A stretch of 23,406 nucleotides of DNA from a virus. The DNA lies in IMG/VR virus record IMGVR_UViG_3300035216_000001, positions 1 to 23,406 of that record; one strand, written 5' to 3'. Numbering within the stretch: position 1 is the stretch's first letter; every line of letters begins with the position of its first letter. Below, one piece after another: positions 1 to 8,501 of the stretch. A program made the position numbers and the translations under genes. The notes beneath the pieces were generated by a model, which worked only from the letters and a program-made list of their open reading frames with translations, ran no database searches and was not told where the DNA came from.

Positions 1-1385
1 ATTCTTCGTCTAAGAAAGCTAGCATGTCGAAGAAAGAACTTCGATCAGCTGACACAAGAAAGTCAAGACAAGATCCCGGACAACAACAAAAGTCTGGAGC
101 ATCCAAACCAACCTACGTTTCTACTGATAAACCCAAGAAGAAAATGAAAGAAGAAATCTTTAACGAAGCATCAGATAAGAAAGGTAAAGGTAGTGGGACT
201 AAAGACGCCTGTTATAGTAAGGTAAAGTCTCGTTATTCTGTATGGCCTTCAGCTTATGCCTCCGGTGCATTGGTAAAGTGTCGTAAGGTTGGTGCATCTA
301 ACTGGGGTAATTCCACTAAGAAAGAAGGATTTGAAGGTTTCTATGACCTTCCTGAGTTCACTGAGACTCAGATTGCAGCTATGAAGTATGCTGGTATTGA
401 AGTAGAAGTTATTGATGAAGCATGTTGGAAAGGATATGAGAAAAAAGGTATGAAGACTATGTTTGGTAAGAGATATCCAAACTGTGTCAAGAAAGAAGAA
501 ACTGAAGTTAAGGAGAGTCACAAGAATCCTGATAGTGTGAAAGGCATTGCCAAGGAACTTGATAAGGCTGTTGAGATGCACAAGAGTCAGGCAAAGAGAC
601 TCAGAAAATCTGGTGTATCTGAAGAGAGAGAAAGGGTTCTTGAGAGATTGTCAAATCAATCACCTCATATTGATGAAGACGTACTAGACGAAGCAACAAG
701 AATTAACGAGAATGGTAATGTTTATCTCGTCAATTTTTCTTGGAGAGGTAAATTTATGATGATCAAGTTGTTCTTCCCTGAAGTAAAGAAACCTACCAGA
801 CAGGAAGTAACAGCAGCTCTTGAGAAGATCTACCCCGGATGTATGGTTCAGAGATTTGATCTGGCTCTAAGACAACCTGGTGACACTATGTTAGTTGCTG
901 GTGGCGGCGACAGAGCTAAACCTGGTCCTAACAACAATTATGTCAAACCAATGGGAACATCCTATGAGGGTTATGCCCCTGGTGATATTGATCAGAAGGT
1001 AGGAGCTGTTACACCTATCCCCAAAAGTGATAGAGATGCAGCTAGAGATAGAATACTCGCTAAGGCTAAGGCCAAACGTGAGAAACTAAAGAAAGAAGGG
1101 TACGAAGTAAAAAAGTATGAAGAGGCTGACATCGAAGAGGGTTCAGCCTGGACAAAGAAATCTGGTAAGAATCAATCAGGAGGATTGAATGAAAAAGGTA
1201 GAAAGTCGTATGAACGTGATAACCCAGGAAGCGATCTTAAGGCACCTTCAAAAAAAGTTGGGAACCCTCGTAGAAAGAGTTTTTGTGCGAGAATGAAAGG
1301 TATGAAGAAGAAATTAACGTCTGCTAAAACTGCAAGAGATCCTGATAGTAGAATAAACAAATCACTTAGAGCTTGGAATTGTTGA
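1..1385 (+). CDS. Basic multi-domain virion-associated protein, 5' end cut by window
   Basis: The frame is open from base 3 to the window edge and no ribosome-binding site precedes the ATG at 24, so the gene probably starts upstream; from that ATG it is 453 residues. The protein is very rich in Lys and Arg. Three conserved-looking blocks are visible. Residues 57-100 (ACYSKVKSRY, WPSAYASGALVKCR, GASNWGN) plus 134-157 (WKGYEKKGMKTMFG, YPNC) resemble the DUF5872-like Cys/Lys modules of marine phages. Residues 232-282 (VYLVNFSWRGKFMMIK, YPGC) form a compact alpha/beta block. Residues 372-453 (AWTKKSGKN, GGLNEKGRKSYERDNPG, NPRRKSFCARM, LRAWNC) resemble DUF6321. Low-complexity linkers join the blocks. 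It lies 7 bp before gene 17, where T4 has gene 16, but it does not look like a short coiled-coil small terminase. Function unknown; a DNA-contacting or structural role is inference. Family names are from memory of motifs. Confidence 0.75.
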   Translation, partial: SSSKKASMSKKELRSADTRKSRQDPGQQQKSGASKPTYVSTDKPKKKMKEEIFNEASDKKGKGSGTKDACYSKVKSRYSVWPSAYASGALVKCRKVGASNWGNSTKKEGFEGFYDLPEFTETQIAAMKYAGIEVEVIDEACWKGYEKKGMKTMFGKRYPNCVKKEETEVKESHKNPDSVKGIAKELDKAVEMHKSQAKRLRKSGVSEERERVLERLSNQSPHIDEDVLDEATRINENGNVYLVNFSWRGKFMMIKLFFPEVKKPTRQEVTAALEKIYPGCMVQRFDLALRQPGDTMLVAGGGDRAKPGPNNNYVKPMGTSYEGYAPGDIDQKVGAVTPIPKSDRDAARDRILAKAKAKREKLKKEGYEVKKYEEADIEEGSAWTKKSGKNQSGGLNEKGRKSYERDNPGSDLKAPSKKVGNPRRKSFCARMKGMKKKLTSAKTARDPDSRINKSLRAWNC

Positions 1386-1392
1386 TTAATTT

Positions 1393-3051
1393 ATGGCTGA
1401 TAATGTATATCTTGGTAATCCCCTTCTAAAGAAGGCCAATACTCCAATTGAGTTTACACAAGAACAAATTGAGGAGTATATCAAATGTAAGGATGATCCT
1501 GTGTATTTTGCACAGAACTATGTTCAGATTGTGACTCTGGATCATGGACTTCAACCTTTCAAGACTTATGATTTTCAAGAGAAGTTAATTAATAGATTTC
1601 ATAATCACAGATTTAATATCTGTAAGATGCCACGACAGACCGGTAAGTCTACTACCTGTGTATCTTACCTTCTTCATTATGCAATTTTTAATGATAGTGT
1701 TAATATAGGAATATTAGCCAACAAAGCAACTACTGCTAGGGAGCTCCTATCAAGACTTGCAACTGCATATGAAAACTTACCCAAATGGATGCAACAGGGC
1801 ATCCTCGTTTGGAACAAAGGAAACATCGAGCTCGAAAACGGCAGTAAAATATTGGCAGCTTCTACATCTGCAAGTGCTGTCCGAGGCATGTCGTTCAACA
1901 TTCTCTTCCTCGACGAATTCGCATTCGTTCCAAACCATATTGCAGACGCCTTCTTTGCATCTGTTTATCCTACTATTACTTCTGGTAAATCAACGAAGGT
2001 AATTATAGTTTCCACCCCACATGGTATGAATCATTTCTACCGTATGTGGCATGATGCGGAGAGAAATAAAAATGAATATATTCCTACGGATGTTCACTGG
2101 TCAGAAGTTCCTGGTAGAGATGCTGTTTGGAAAGAACAAACTATTGCCAACACATCAGAACAACAATTTAAGATTGAGTTTGAATGTGAATTCTTAGGAT
2201 CTGTTGACACACTGATTGCACCTAGTAAGTTAAAATCTTTAGTATTTGAACGACCACGTAAGTCAAACGCCGGATTAGATATTCACGTAGCACCAGAAAC
2301 TGAACATGATTACGCGATGGCTGTTGACGTTGCACGGGGTGTTGGTAATGACTACTCTGCTTTTGTTGTTGTTGACATAACTACTTTCCCACATAAGGTT
2401 GTAGCGAAGTATAGGGACAACATGATCAAACCGATGTTGTTCCCTAGTGTCATCTATGATGTAGCCAAGAGTTATAATGAAGCTTTCATTCTATGTGAAG
2501 TCAATGATGTTGGTGACCAGGTAGCAAGTATTTTACAATACGATCTCGAATATCAGAACCTACTAATGTGTTCTATGAGAGGTAGAGCTGGTCAAGTTGT
2601 TGGTCAAGGATTTTCTGGGACAAAAACACAACTTGGTGTTAAAATGTCCAAGACAGTCAAGAAGATTGGGTCACTTAATCTGAAAACTATGATTGAGGAA
2701 GATAAACTCATCATGAATGACTATGAAATTATTTCAGAACTAACTACTTTTATCTCTAAACACAATTCATTTGAGGCAGAAGAGGGGTGTAATGATGACT
2801 TGGCTATGTGTCTTGTCATCTATGCGTGGTTAGTCGCTCAAGATTACTTCAAAGAACTTACAGATCAAGATGTTAGGAAACGACTTTATGAAGATCAGAA
2901 GAACCAAATTGAACAAGATATGGCACCCTTCGGTTTTATTAACGATGGACTCAATGTTGATTCTTTTGTGGATGATGAAGGAGACCGTTGGTTTACCGAC
3001 GAATATGGCGACAAAGGAGGAGGAATGGACTATATGTGGAACTACCTGTAA
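1393..3051 (+). CDS. 17: Terminase large subunit (gp17), DNA packaging motor
   Basis: This 552-residue protein is the ATPase-nuclease that cuts concatemeric phage DNA and pumps it through the portal into the prohead. The N-terminal ATPase has Walker A MPRQTGKST (79-87), Walker B ILFLDE (170-175, catalytic E175) and the coupling motif STP (207-209). The C-terminal RNase H-like nuclease shows VDVARG (D312), CEVND (E369, with D372) and CNDD (D468/D469), matching the three acidic positions of T4 gp17 (D401, E458, D542). The length is slightly under T4 gp17 (610). The start is the ATG 7 bp after the preceding stop; no clear Shine-Dalgarno is seen, so coupling to the upstream gene is likely. The stop overlaps the next start as TAATG. 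Identification is firm. Confidence 0.97.
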   Translation: MADNVYLGNPLLKKANTPIEFTQEQIEEYIKCKDDPVYFAQNYVQIVTLDHGLQPFKTYDFQEKLINRFHNHRFNICKMPRQTGKSTTCVSYLLHYAIFNDSVNIGILANKATTARELLSRLATAYENLPKWMQQGILVWNKGNIELENGSKILAASTSASAVRGMSFNILFLDEFAFVPNHIADAFFASVYPTITSGKSTKVIIVSTPHGMNHFYRMWHDAERNKNEYIPTDVHWSEVPGRDAVWKEQTIANTSEQQFKIEFECEFLGSVDTLIAPSKLKSLVFERPRKSNAGLDIHVAPETEHDYAMAVDVARGVGNDYSAFVVVDITTFPHKVVAKYRDNMIKPMLFPSVIYDVAKSYNEAFILCEVNDVGDQVASILQYDLEYQNLLMCSMRGRAGQVVGQGFSGTKTQLGVKMSKTVKKIGSLNLKTMIEEDKLIMNDYEIISELTTFISKHNSFEAEEGCNDDLAMCLVIYAWLVAQDYFKELTDQDVRKRLYEDQKNQIEQDMAPFGFINDGLNVDSFVDDEGDRWFTDEYGDKGGGMDYMWNYL

Positions 3052-3275
3052 TGAGTGAATTTATACAAGACATCGATAAAAAAGTAATACCCAAAGTAGA
3101 CAAGTGGGGTTTTACTATCAAACCAGAAATTAGTGATCATGATCATATTCTAATCTGTCTTAGAAATGCTCCCTGTGGCACAGATAGAAAACAATCCGAA
3201 CGTCTAATAAAAGAATACGAAAAACGTGATCGTATTGTTCCCTTCATCAATCGTCTTAGAAATGAATCTTCCTGA
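3051..3275 (+). CDS. Small hypothetical protein after gp17
   Basis: This 74-residue ORF begins MSEFIQDIDKKVIPKV. Its ATG overlaps the gp17 stop by one base (TAATG), which favours this start over an in-frame start 63 bases upstream inside gene 17 and suggests translational coupling. It is charged, ends with a Lys/Arg/Glu-rich helix-like stretch (SERLIKEYEKRDRIVPFI), and has a His/Asp cluster (ISDHDHILICL) and one Cys pair. I do not recognise the family. It is the first of three small ORFs wedged between the terminase and the sheath gene, a typical accessory insertion point in cyanophages. Confidence 0.6.
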   Translation: MSEFIQDIDKKVIPKVDKWGFTIKPEISDHDHILICLRNAPCGTDRKQSERLIKEYEKRDRIVPFINRLRNESS

Positions 3276-3531
3276 AATAATTAAACACCAGTGTTTTAAT
3301 TCTTTCTGTTTTTTAAATCAATCAGAAAGAGCAGTTATAATGATAGGTAATGATGCATATCGTGAATCATTAGATCTTGAGAATGATGATGCTCCCTGTT
3401 GGAATCTTCCGAGTAAAGAATCAAAAGGATTTGTTGGTTGGAATCCACAATGTGTTCCGACCATTGAATACATTTTATGGAAACTTGAAAAAATAAAAGA
3501 GGATGGTTATGGATCTGGATGGCCAGTTTAA
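3262..3531 (+). CDS. Small hypothetical protein
   Basis: An 89-residue product beginning MNLPEIIKHQCFNSF and ending YGSGWPV. The start is uncertain. The ATG at 3262 overlaps the previous gene by 14 bases and lacks a ribosome-binding site, while the ATG at 3340 (63 residues, MIGNDAYRES) is preceded by AGAAAGAG at good spacing. The 5' segment still reads as plausible coding sequence, so the longer form is given. No domain recognised; the Trp/Pro-rich centre (WNLPSKES, GFVGWNPQCVPTIEY) looks like a folded small domain. Its end overlaps the next gene. Confidence 0.45.
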   Translation: MNLPEIIKHQCFNSFCFLNQSERAVIMIGNDAYRESLDLENDDAPCWNLPSKESKGFVGWNPQCVPTIEYILWKLEKIKEDGYGSGWPV

Positions 3532-3739
3532 ATTAGGACACCTACTTTTATCTGATAGAAAATGCAGATCTTGTGGTGAGATTAAGAATTTGATAGATGG
3601 ATTTTATAGAACAAGAAAGGATAAGGGAGCGGTAGCATCATCATACTCGTACATTTGTAAGGAATGTACCATAAGGAAAGTTATTCTAGACAGAAAGAAG
3701 AAATCACCAATGAATGATTGGGAATATCCAGATTGGTAA
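3509..3739 (+). CDS. Small Cys4 zinc-finger protein
   Basis: A 76-residue protein, MDLDGQFKLGHLLLSDRK onward, with a zinc-ribbon pattern: CRSC, a basic spacer (GFYRTRKDK), then CKEC. This layout is the same as the N-terminal zinc module of phage HNH/endonuclease VII-like proteins, but no HNH or other catalytic motif follows and the protein stops soon after, so nuclease activity cannot be claimed. The start at 3509 is chosen over the in-frame ATG at 3503 because AGAGG (3498-3502) is 6 bases from 3509 but directly adjoins 3503. It overlaps the end of the preceding gene. Probably a small nucleic-acid or protein-binding factor (inference). Confidence 0.6.
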   Translation: MDLDGQFKLGHLLLSDRKCRSCGEIKNLIDGFYRTRKDKGAVASSYSYICKECTIRKVILDRKKKSPMNDWEYPDW

Positions 3740-3790
3740 TTACTTTGTCCTCGTTTTCGTCCCGTTTTACCCCCTGAAAATACACATAAC

Positions 3791-3798
3791 TCTAAATA
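3791..3798 (+). promoter_or_regulatory. Possible variant late promoter before gp18
   Basis: TCTAAATA differs from the T4 late consensus TATAAATA at one base and lies 41 bases before the gp18 start in a 99-base gap (3740-3838). The same TCTAAATAA occurs at the gp20/gp67 junction. The rest of the gap holds nothing recognisable except the gp18 ribosome-binding site. Confidence 0.25.
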
Positions 3799-3838
3799 AT
3801 TTTAGTTAAACTTGAGCACTTTAGGGAGAATCAAAAAC

Positions 3839-6019
3839 ATGGCGACTCCTCAATTATCTCCCGGTATTCTTACCAGAGAGATTGACTTAACAGTTGGAAG
3901 AGTTGATAATATTAGTGCCGCAGTTGGTGCTATTGCTGGACCCTTCCAACTCGGTCCCATTGACCAACCAATTGAGGTTGTCAATCAAGCTGAATTATTG
4001 GAGGGTTTTGGAAAACCTCTGTCTACAGATAGACAATACGAATATTGGTTGTCGGCTTCATCGTATCTTACATATGGTGGAGTTCTTTCGGTTATCAGAA
4101 CAGATGGCGCTGAACTGAAAAACGCAAACGCTGGTGTTGGTGTTGATAATGTTACAACACTGAAGATCAAAAACAACGACGATTACGAAGAGAATTATCA
4201 GGAAGCTGCTAATTACTACTACGCATCTAAGAACCCCGGAACCTGGGCTAACGGATTGAAGGTTGCTTTTATTGATAACGCGGCAGATCAAACACTGGGT
4301 ATCAATACTGTAGCACCGGGTGGTAGTCTTCACGTTGTTGTCGGTACTGCTGTTACAGCCTCTATCACTGGTGTTATCGCTGGTGCTGGCACGACATCAT
4401 CTTTCGATGGTTACATTAAAGGTATTGTTACTGGTGTTACCACAGACGCTGGTGGTTCTAGTTCGATTGACGTTAGAGTTCTTTCGAGAGTTGACACCGC
4501 TGGTACAGAGACTAATGTTAAGTACGCTAAGAATGACTCCACTAGAGCGTTCGCTGCAACTAATCAACTAATCTTTACAAACTCAACAGGTATTACAACC
4601 GGTTATACAGCCCCAGTCACGACAGCAGTTGACTGGTATGATCAACAAACAATTGGTACCAATAACCCAATCTTCTGGAACACAATCGCTGGTAAACCAG
4701 TTGATTCTAACTTTTCTGGTTCTAGAAATGGTGCGGGTGACTCACTCCACATTGTAGTTATTGACGACAGTGGTAGTATCACTGGTATTCAAGGTAATAT
4801 TCTTGAGAAACACACCTTCCTTTCTAAGGCATCTGATGCTGTAGCTGATGGTGAAGCACCAACTAGGACATATTATAAGAACGCGTTGGTTAACGGTTCT
4901 AGGTATATCTTCGCTGGTTATAGTCCTGCTAATGCTGAAGACTCAGTTCAAGGTACAAGTCCAAGAGCTATTAACTTTAGTTCTGGAACTTTACCAATCA
5001 CAATTGGTGGTGGAGCTTGGGGACAAATAGCACAAAATATTAGTTTCTCAGCCATTGGCAATAAGACATACACTCTTGGTGGTGGTCAAAACTATACATC
5101 AAATAGTGGATTCCCAGCAACACTTGGAGATCTTCAGACTTCTTATGAAGTCTTCTCGAATGATGCAGAAGTTACTGTTGACTTCCTCCTGATGGGTCCC
5201 GGTCTTCCTGATAAGATCAATTCCCAAGCTAAGGCTAACAAACTGATTCAAGTTGCCGAATCTAGAAAGGATTGTATAGCAGTTATCTCCCCGCACAGAG
5301 ATGACGTTGTCGGTCAGACTCTTGCTGCAACACAAGTACAGAATGTTCTTGAGTTCTATGCACCTCTGACATCTTCCTCCTACGCTGTATTTGACAGTGG
5401 TTGGAAGTATACTTTTGATAGATTCAATAATCAGTTCGTCTACATCCCATGCAACCCAGACGTTGCAGGAACAATGGTTAGAACTGACACTGAATCCTTC
5501 CCTTGGTTCTCACCAGCTGGTACCCAAAGAGGAGCTATCAATGACGCGGTCAAGTTGGCTTACAACCCAAGTAAGGCACAGAGAGACCAACTCTATAGTA
5601 ATAGAATCAATCCAATCATGAACAAACCAGGTGCTGGTATTGTTCTGTTTGGTGACAAGACAGCACTTGGTTATGATTCCGCTTTTGATAGAATAAACGT
5701 AAGAAGATTGTTCCTGACGGTTGAAAAAACCATCGAACAGGCAGCCAATTCAAGACTCTTTGAAGTCAACGATCAGACTACAAGATCTGGTTTCGTGAAC
5801 GCTGTTGAACCCTTCCTCCGTGATGTTCAAGCAAAGAGAGGTCTTTTTGACTTTGTAGTTAAATGTGACAACACAAACAACACTCCCGACCTCATTGATA
5901 ACAATGAGTTTAGAGCAGACATCTTCTTGAAACCTACGAAGTCTATCAACTTCATCACACTTACCTTTGTTGCCACCAGAACTGGTGTTGACTTCTCCGA
6001 AGTAGTCGGAACTGTTTGA
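3839..6019 (+). CDS. 18: Tail sheath protein (gp18)
   Basis: A 726-residue contractile sheath subunit that stacks as rings around the gp19 tube and shortens at infection. The N-terminus, MATPQLSPGILTREIDLT, and the C-terminal half (LMGPGLP, residues 450-470; KPTKSINFITLTFVATRTG near the end) match the T4 sheath family; T4 gp18 is 659 residues. An in-frame TTG 27 bases upstream is rejected because AGGGAG (3823-3828) is 10 bases before the ATG at 3839 and the family N-terminus begins there. The central part, about residues 150-330, is rich in Gly, Thr, Ser and Val and is likely the surface-exposed variable insertion. Gene 19 follows after 36 bases. Confidence 0.96.
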   Translation: MATPQLSPGILTREIDLTVGRVDNISAAVGAIAGPFQLGPIDQPIEVVNQAELLEGFGKPLSTDRQYEYWLSASSYLTYGGVLSVIRTDGAELKNANAGVGVDNVTTLKIKNNDDYEENYQEAANYYYASKNPGTWANGLKVAFIDNAADQTLGINTVAPGGSLHVVVGTAVTASITGVIAGAGTTSSFDGYIKGIVTGVTTDAGGSSSIDVRVLSRVDTAGTETNVKYAKNDSTRAFAATNQLIFTNSTGITTGYTAPVTTAVDWYDQQTIGTNNPIFWNTIAGKPVDSNFSGSRNGAGDSLHIVVIDDSGSITGIQGNILEKHTFLSKASDAVADGEAPTRTYYKNALVNGSRYIFAGYSPANAEDSVQGTSPRAINFSSGTLPITIGGGAWGQIAQNISFSAIGNKTYTLGGGQNYTSNSGFPATLGDLQTSYEVFSNDAEVTVDFLLMGPGLPDKINSQAKANKLIQVAESRKDCIAVISPHRDDVVGQTLAATQVQNVLEFYAPLTSSSYAVFDSGWKYTFDRFNNQFVYIPCNPDVAGTMVRTDTESFPWFSPAGTQRGAINDAVKLAYNPSKAQRDQLYSNRINPIMNKPGAGIVLFGDKTALGYDSAFDRINVRRLFLTVEKTIEQAANSRLFEVNDQTTRSGFVNAVEPFLRDVQAKRGLFDFVVKCDNTNNTPDLIDNNEFRADIFLKPTKSINFITLTFVATRTGVDFSEVVGTV

Positions 6020-6055
6020 TCATAATATTAACTAAACTAACGGAGAACAATTAAA

Positions 6056-6757
6056 ATGGCTTCAGTAAGAACATTATCATCTTTCAAAACACAATTGGCG
6101 GGCGGCGGCGCCCGTCCCAATCTATTTGAGGTATCAATTCCCTCATTTCCAACATCACTAACTGGTGCGGTCGATGCTACTGGCGGTGGCGAAGGTGGAG
6201 ATACAGATACCTCAGATCCATGGAGTTCTTACACAGATAACTTTAAGTTTCTGTGTAAAGCAGCTCAACTTCCAGCTTCAACAGTGAATCCAATCAGTGT
6301 TCCTTTTAGAGGTAGAACTCTGAAAGTCGCTGGTGATAGAACATTCGCTGAGTGGACAGTCACCATCATCAACGATGAGGACTTCACTCTGAGAACCGCT
6401 TTTGAGAAGTGGAGTGATGTTGTATCAAACCTAATTGATAACACTGGTGTCACTAATCCAAGTTCTTACATGACCAATGGTTTTGTTAAGCAATTGGGTC
6501 GTGGTAACAGTGCATTCTCACCAACTAATAATCCAGGAACTGTTAGTGTTCTGAGGAGCTATAAGTTCTATGACATTTGGCCTTCTGAGGTCAGTGAAAT
6601 TGCACTTAGTTATGACAGTGCTGACACAATTGAAGAATTCACTGTAACCTTCCAGGTTCAATACTTCACTATCGGTGAATCCGATGAGAGCGCAGCTGGT
6701 GAAGGTGTTAACACAGGTTCCATTAGTGAGGAATCTGCCGCATCTGGGGATGAGTGA
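6056..6757 (+). CDS. 19: Tail tube protein (gp19)
   Basis: A 233-residue subunit of the inner tail tube. The core FKFLCKAAQLPAS (63-75) followed by VPFRGRTLKVAGDR (82-95) and TVTIINDEDF (101-110) is the tube signature of T4-like phages. It is longer than T4 gp19 (163 residues): there is a Gly/Asp-rich insertion at about 35-60 and a Ser/Glu/Gly acidic tail at about 207-233, both likely on the outer tube surface or disordered. GGAGA (6042-6046) lies 9 bases before the ATG. It is followed by a perfect inverted repeat that separates it from gene 20. Confidence 0.95.
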   Translation: MASVRTLSSFKTQLAGGGARPNLFEVSIPSFPTSLTGAVDATGGGEGGDTDTSDPWSSYTDNFKFLCKAAQLPASTVNPISVPFRGRTLKVAGDRTFAEWTVTIINDEDFTLRTAFEKWSDVVSNLIDNTGVTNPSSYMTNGFVKQLGRGNSAFSPTNNPGTVSVLRSYKFYDIWPSEVSEIALSYDSADTIEEFTVTFQVQYFTIGESDESAAGEGVNTGSISEESAASGDE

Positions 6758-6766
6758 TTTTCGAGT

Positions 6767-6774
6767 TATAAATA
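6767..6774 (+). promoter_or_regulatory. T4-type late promoter before gp20
   Basis: An exact TATAAATA, the gp55-dependent late promoter element. If spaced as in T4 (element at about -13 to -6), transcription would start near 6780, inside the loop-side end of the hairpin at 6768-6799. This gives a leader of about 25 bases before the gp20 ATG. Confidence 0.7.
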
Positions 6775-6799
6775 CTAGGAGACAAATCCTAGTATTTAT
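6768..6799 (+). terminator. 13-bp perfect hairpin between gp19 and gp20, overlapping the late promoter
   Basis: ATAAATACTAGGA (6768-6780), a 6-base loop gacaaa, then TCCTAGTATTTAT (6787-6799): 13 perfect pairs. It is AT-rich with only two T's after the stem, so it is a weak intrinsic terminator at best. It may instead be a processing or translation-control structure. The stem contains the only Shine-Dalgarno-like string near gp20 (AGGAG, 6777-6781), which is 23 bases from the ATG. Confidence 0.6.
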
Positions 6800-6804
6800 T
6801 TGAA

Positions 6805-8475
6805 ATGGCGAGATTATTTGGTTTCTCAATTGAAGATAATGAAAAGACCTCGGAGAGTGTAGTATCTCCAGTACCACCAAGTAATAATGATGGTACGGAC
6901 CACTACGTCTCTTCGGGGTTTTATGGCAGCTATGTAGATATTGAGGGTGTATATAAAAATGAGAACGATCTAATTCGTAGATATCGATCAATGGCACTCT
7001 ATCCTGAGTGTGATGGTGCGATCGAAGATATTGTAAATGAAGCGATCGTAGCGGACACGAATGATAGTCCTGTAACGATTGACCTTCAAAACTTAAATGC
7101 CAGTGATGGCATCAAGAAAAAGATTAAGGAAGAGTTTAAATATATTCTTGAACTTCTTGACTTTGACAAAAAAGCTCATGAAATCTTCCGCAATTGGTAT
7201 ATTGATGGAAGACTATATTACAACAAGGTCATCGATCAAAAAGATCCTTCAGCTGGTATTCAGGAACTGAGGTATATTGATGCGTCGAAGATGAAGTTCA
7301 TTCGTCAAGTCAAAAAGAATCCAAAAGATTCACTGAACAATCTTGAAAGAGGTGGTAGGGACAACCCACAGAGTTATAACTTCCCAGATCTTGAAGAGTA
7401 TTTTGTTTATACTCCTGGCAATTCAAAGTCAGGTTCAATTGCCAGTGCCTTTACTGCTGGTAGTGCGAAGAGTATCAAGATGACTCGTGATTCTGTCACA
7501 TATTGTACTTCTGGTTTAGTAGATAGAAATAAAGGATCAACTCTATCTTGGCTTCACAAGTCAATTAAACCACTCAATCAACTAATGATGATTGAAGATG
7601 CTTTGGTCATCTACAGACTTTCAAGAGCACCAGAACGTAGAATCTTTTATATTGATGTAGGTAATCTACCTAAGGTAAAGGCAGAACAATATCTTAGAGA
7701 TGTGATGATGCGTTATAGAAACAAGTTGGTCTATGATGCAAATACCGGTGAGATCAGAGATGATAAAAAACACATGTCTATGATGGAGGACTTCTGGCTT
7801 CCTAGACGTGAGGGGGGTAGGGGAACTGAAATCTCCACACTTCCTGGTGGTCAAAATCTTGGGGAAATTACTGACATCCAATATTTCCAAAAGAAACTTT
7901 ATCGTTCATTGAATGTACCAGAGACAAGACTTCAGGGAGATAGTGGATTCTCCTTGGGTCGTTCTTCTGAAATCCTGAGAGATGAGATCAAGTTCTCCAA
8001 GTTTGTTGGAAGAATGAGAAAAAGATTCTCAGCAATGTTCAGTGACATGTTAAAGACTCAACTCCTCCTTAAGAATGTGATTACACCTGAGGATTGGAAC
8101 TATATGGGTGACCACATCCAGTATGACTTCCTCTATGATAACCACTTCTCTGAACTCAAAGAGTCAGAACTCTTTGAGAACAGACTGAACCTTGCTGGTT
8201 TGGCTGAACCTTATGTTGGTAAGTATTACTCTCAGGAGTACGTTAGAAGAAACGTCCTCAGACAGACTGATGCCGAGATTGAAGAACAGGATAAGATGAT
8301 GAAAAAAGAAATCGCTGATGGTACAATCATCGATCCTAAAGAAGTTCAGAATATGCAAATGGCATCTCAAGAACTTGATTTTCAAAGTCAGATGAATACT
8401 GCTGAAGGTGGTGGTGAGGGTCCAAAAGAACCCGAAGCAGAAGAAACCCCAAAACCCAAGGGTGGCGACATCTAA
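6805..8475 (+). CDS. 20: Portal vertex protein (gp20)
   Basis: A 556-residue portal subunit. Twelve copies form the ring at one capsid vertex that nucleates head assembly, docks the gp17 motor and later joins the tail. The sequence is colinear with T4 gp20 (524 residues): SMALYPECDGAIEDIVNEA near residue 60, APERRIFYIDVGNLPK near 275, and YRSLNVPETRLQ near 365-376 are family blocks. The last 30 residues are a Gly/Glu/Pro/Lys tail that is probably flexible. No ribosome-binding site lies close to the ATG; the upstream hairpin holds the only candidate. The gene ends 26 bases before gp67. Confidence 0.97.
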   Translation: MARLFGFSIEDNEKTSESVVSPVPPSNNDGTDHYVSSGFYGSYVDIEGVYKNENDLIRRYRSMALYPECDGAIEDIVNEAIVADTNDSPVTIDLQNLNASDGIKKKIKEEFKYILELLDFDKKAHEIFRNWYIDGRLYYNKVIDQKDPSAGIQELRYIDASKMKFIRQVKKNPKDSLNNLERGGRDNPQSYNFPDLEEYFVYTPGNSKSGSIASAFTAGSAKSIKMTRDSVTYCTSGLVDRNKGSTLSWLHKSIKPLNQLMMIEDALVIYRLSRAPERRIFYIDVGNLPKVKAEQYLRDVMMRYRNKLVYDANTGEIRDDKKHMSMMEDFWLPRREGGRGTEISTLPGGQNLGEITDIQYFQKKLYRSLNVPETRLQGDSGFSLGRSSEILRDEIKFSKFVGRMRKRFSAMFSDMLKTQLLLKNVITPEDWNYMGDHIQYDFLYDNHFSELKESELFENRLNLAGLAEPYVGKYYSQEYVRRNVLRQTDAEIEEQDKMMKKEIADGTIIDPKEVQNMQMASQELDFQSQMNTAEGGGEGPKEPEAEETPKPKGGDI

Positions 8476-8478
8476 ATA
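8471..8478 (+). promoter_or_regulatory. Possible variant late promoter at the gp20 stop
   Basis: TCTAAATA overlaps the gp20 stop codon (TAA at 8473-8475) and precedes gp67 by 23 bases. It has one mismatch to TATAAATA and is the same variant seen before gp18. Confidence 0.22.
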
Positions 8479-8501
8479 ACTAAAACATTATTATTAATAA
8501 T

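Noticed and set aside
249-581. A 110-codon minus-strand frame inside the first gene
   Set aside because: Its Phe/Leu/Ser-rich product is the usual antisense image of a Lys/Glu-rich gene; no start signals.
3812-3838. TTG start giving gp18 nine extra residues
   Set aside because: It would place the strong AGGGAG ribosome-binding site inside the gene; the ATG at 3839 fits both spacing and family.
6518-6997. A 159-codon open frame on the minus strand across the gp19/gp20 junction
   Set aside because: It is antisense to two certain structural genes, has unusual composition and no ribosome-binding site; the frame is a by-product of their codon use.
8484-8501. AT-rich symmetric run ATTATTATTAATAAT between gp20 and gp67
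   Set aside because: Low complexity explains the symmetry; no stable stem and no late motif matching the consensus.
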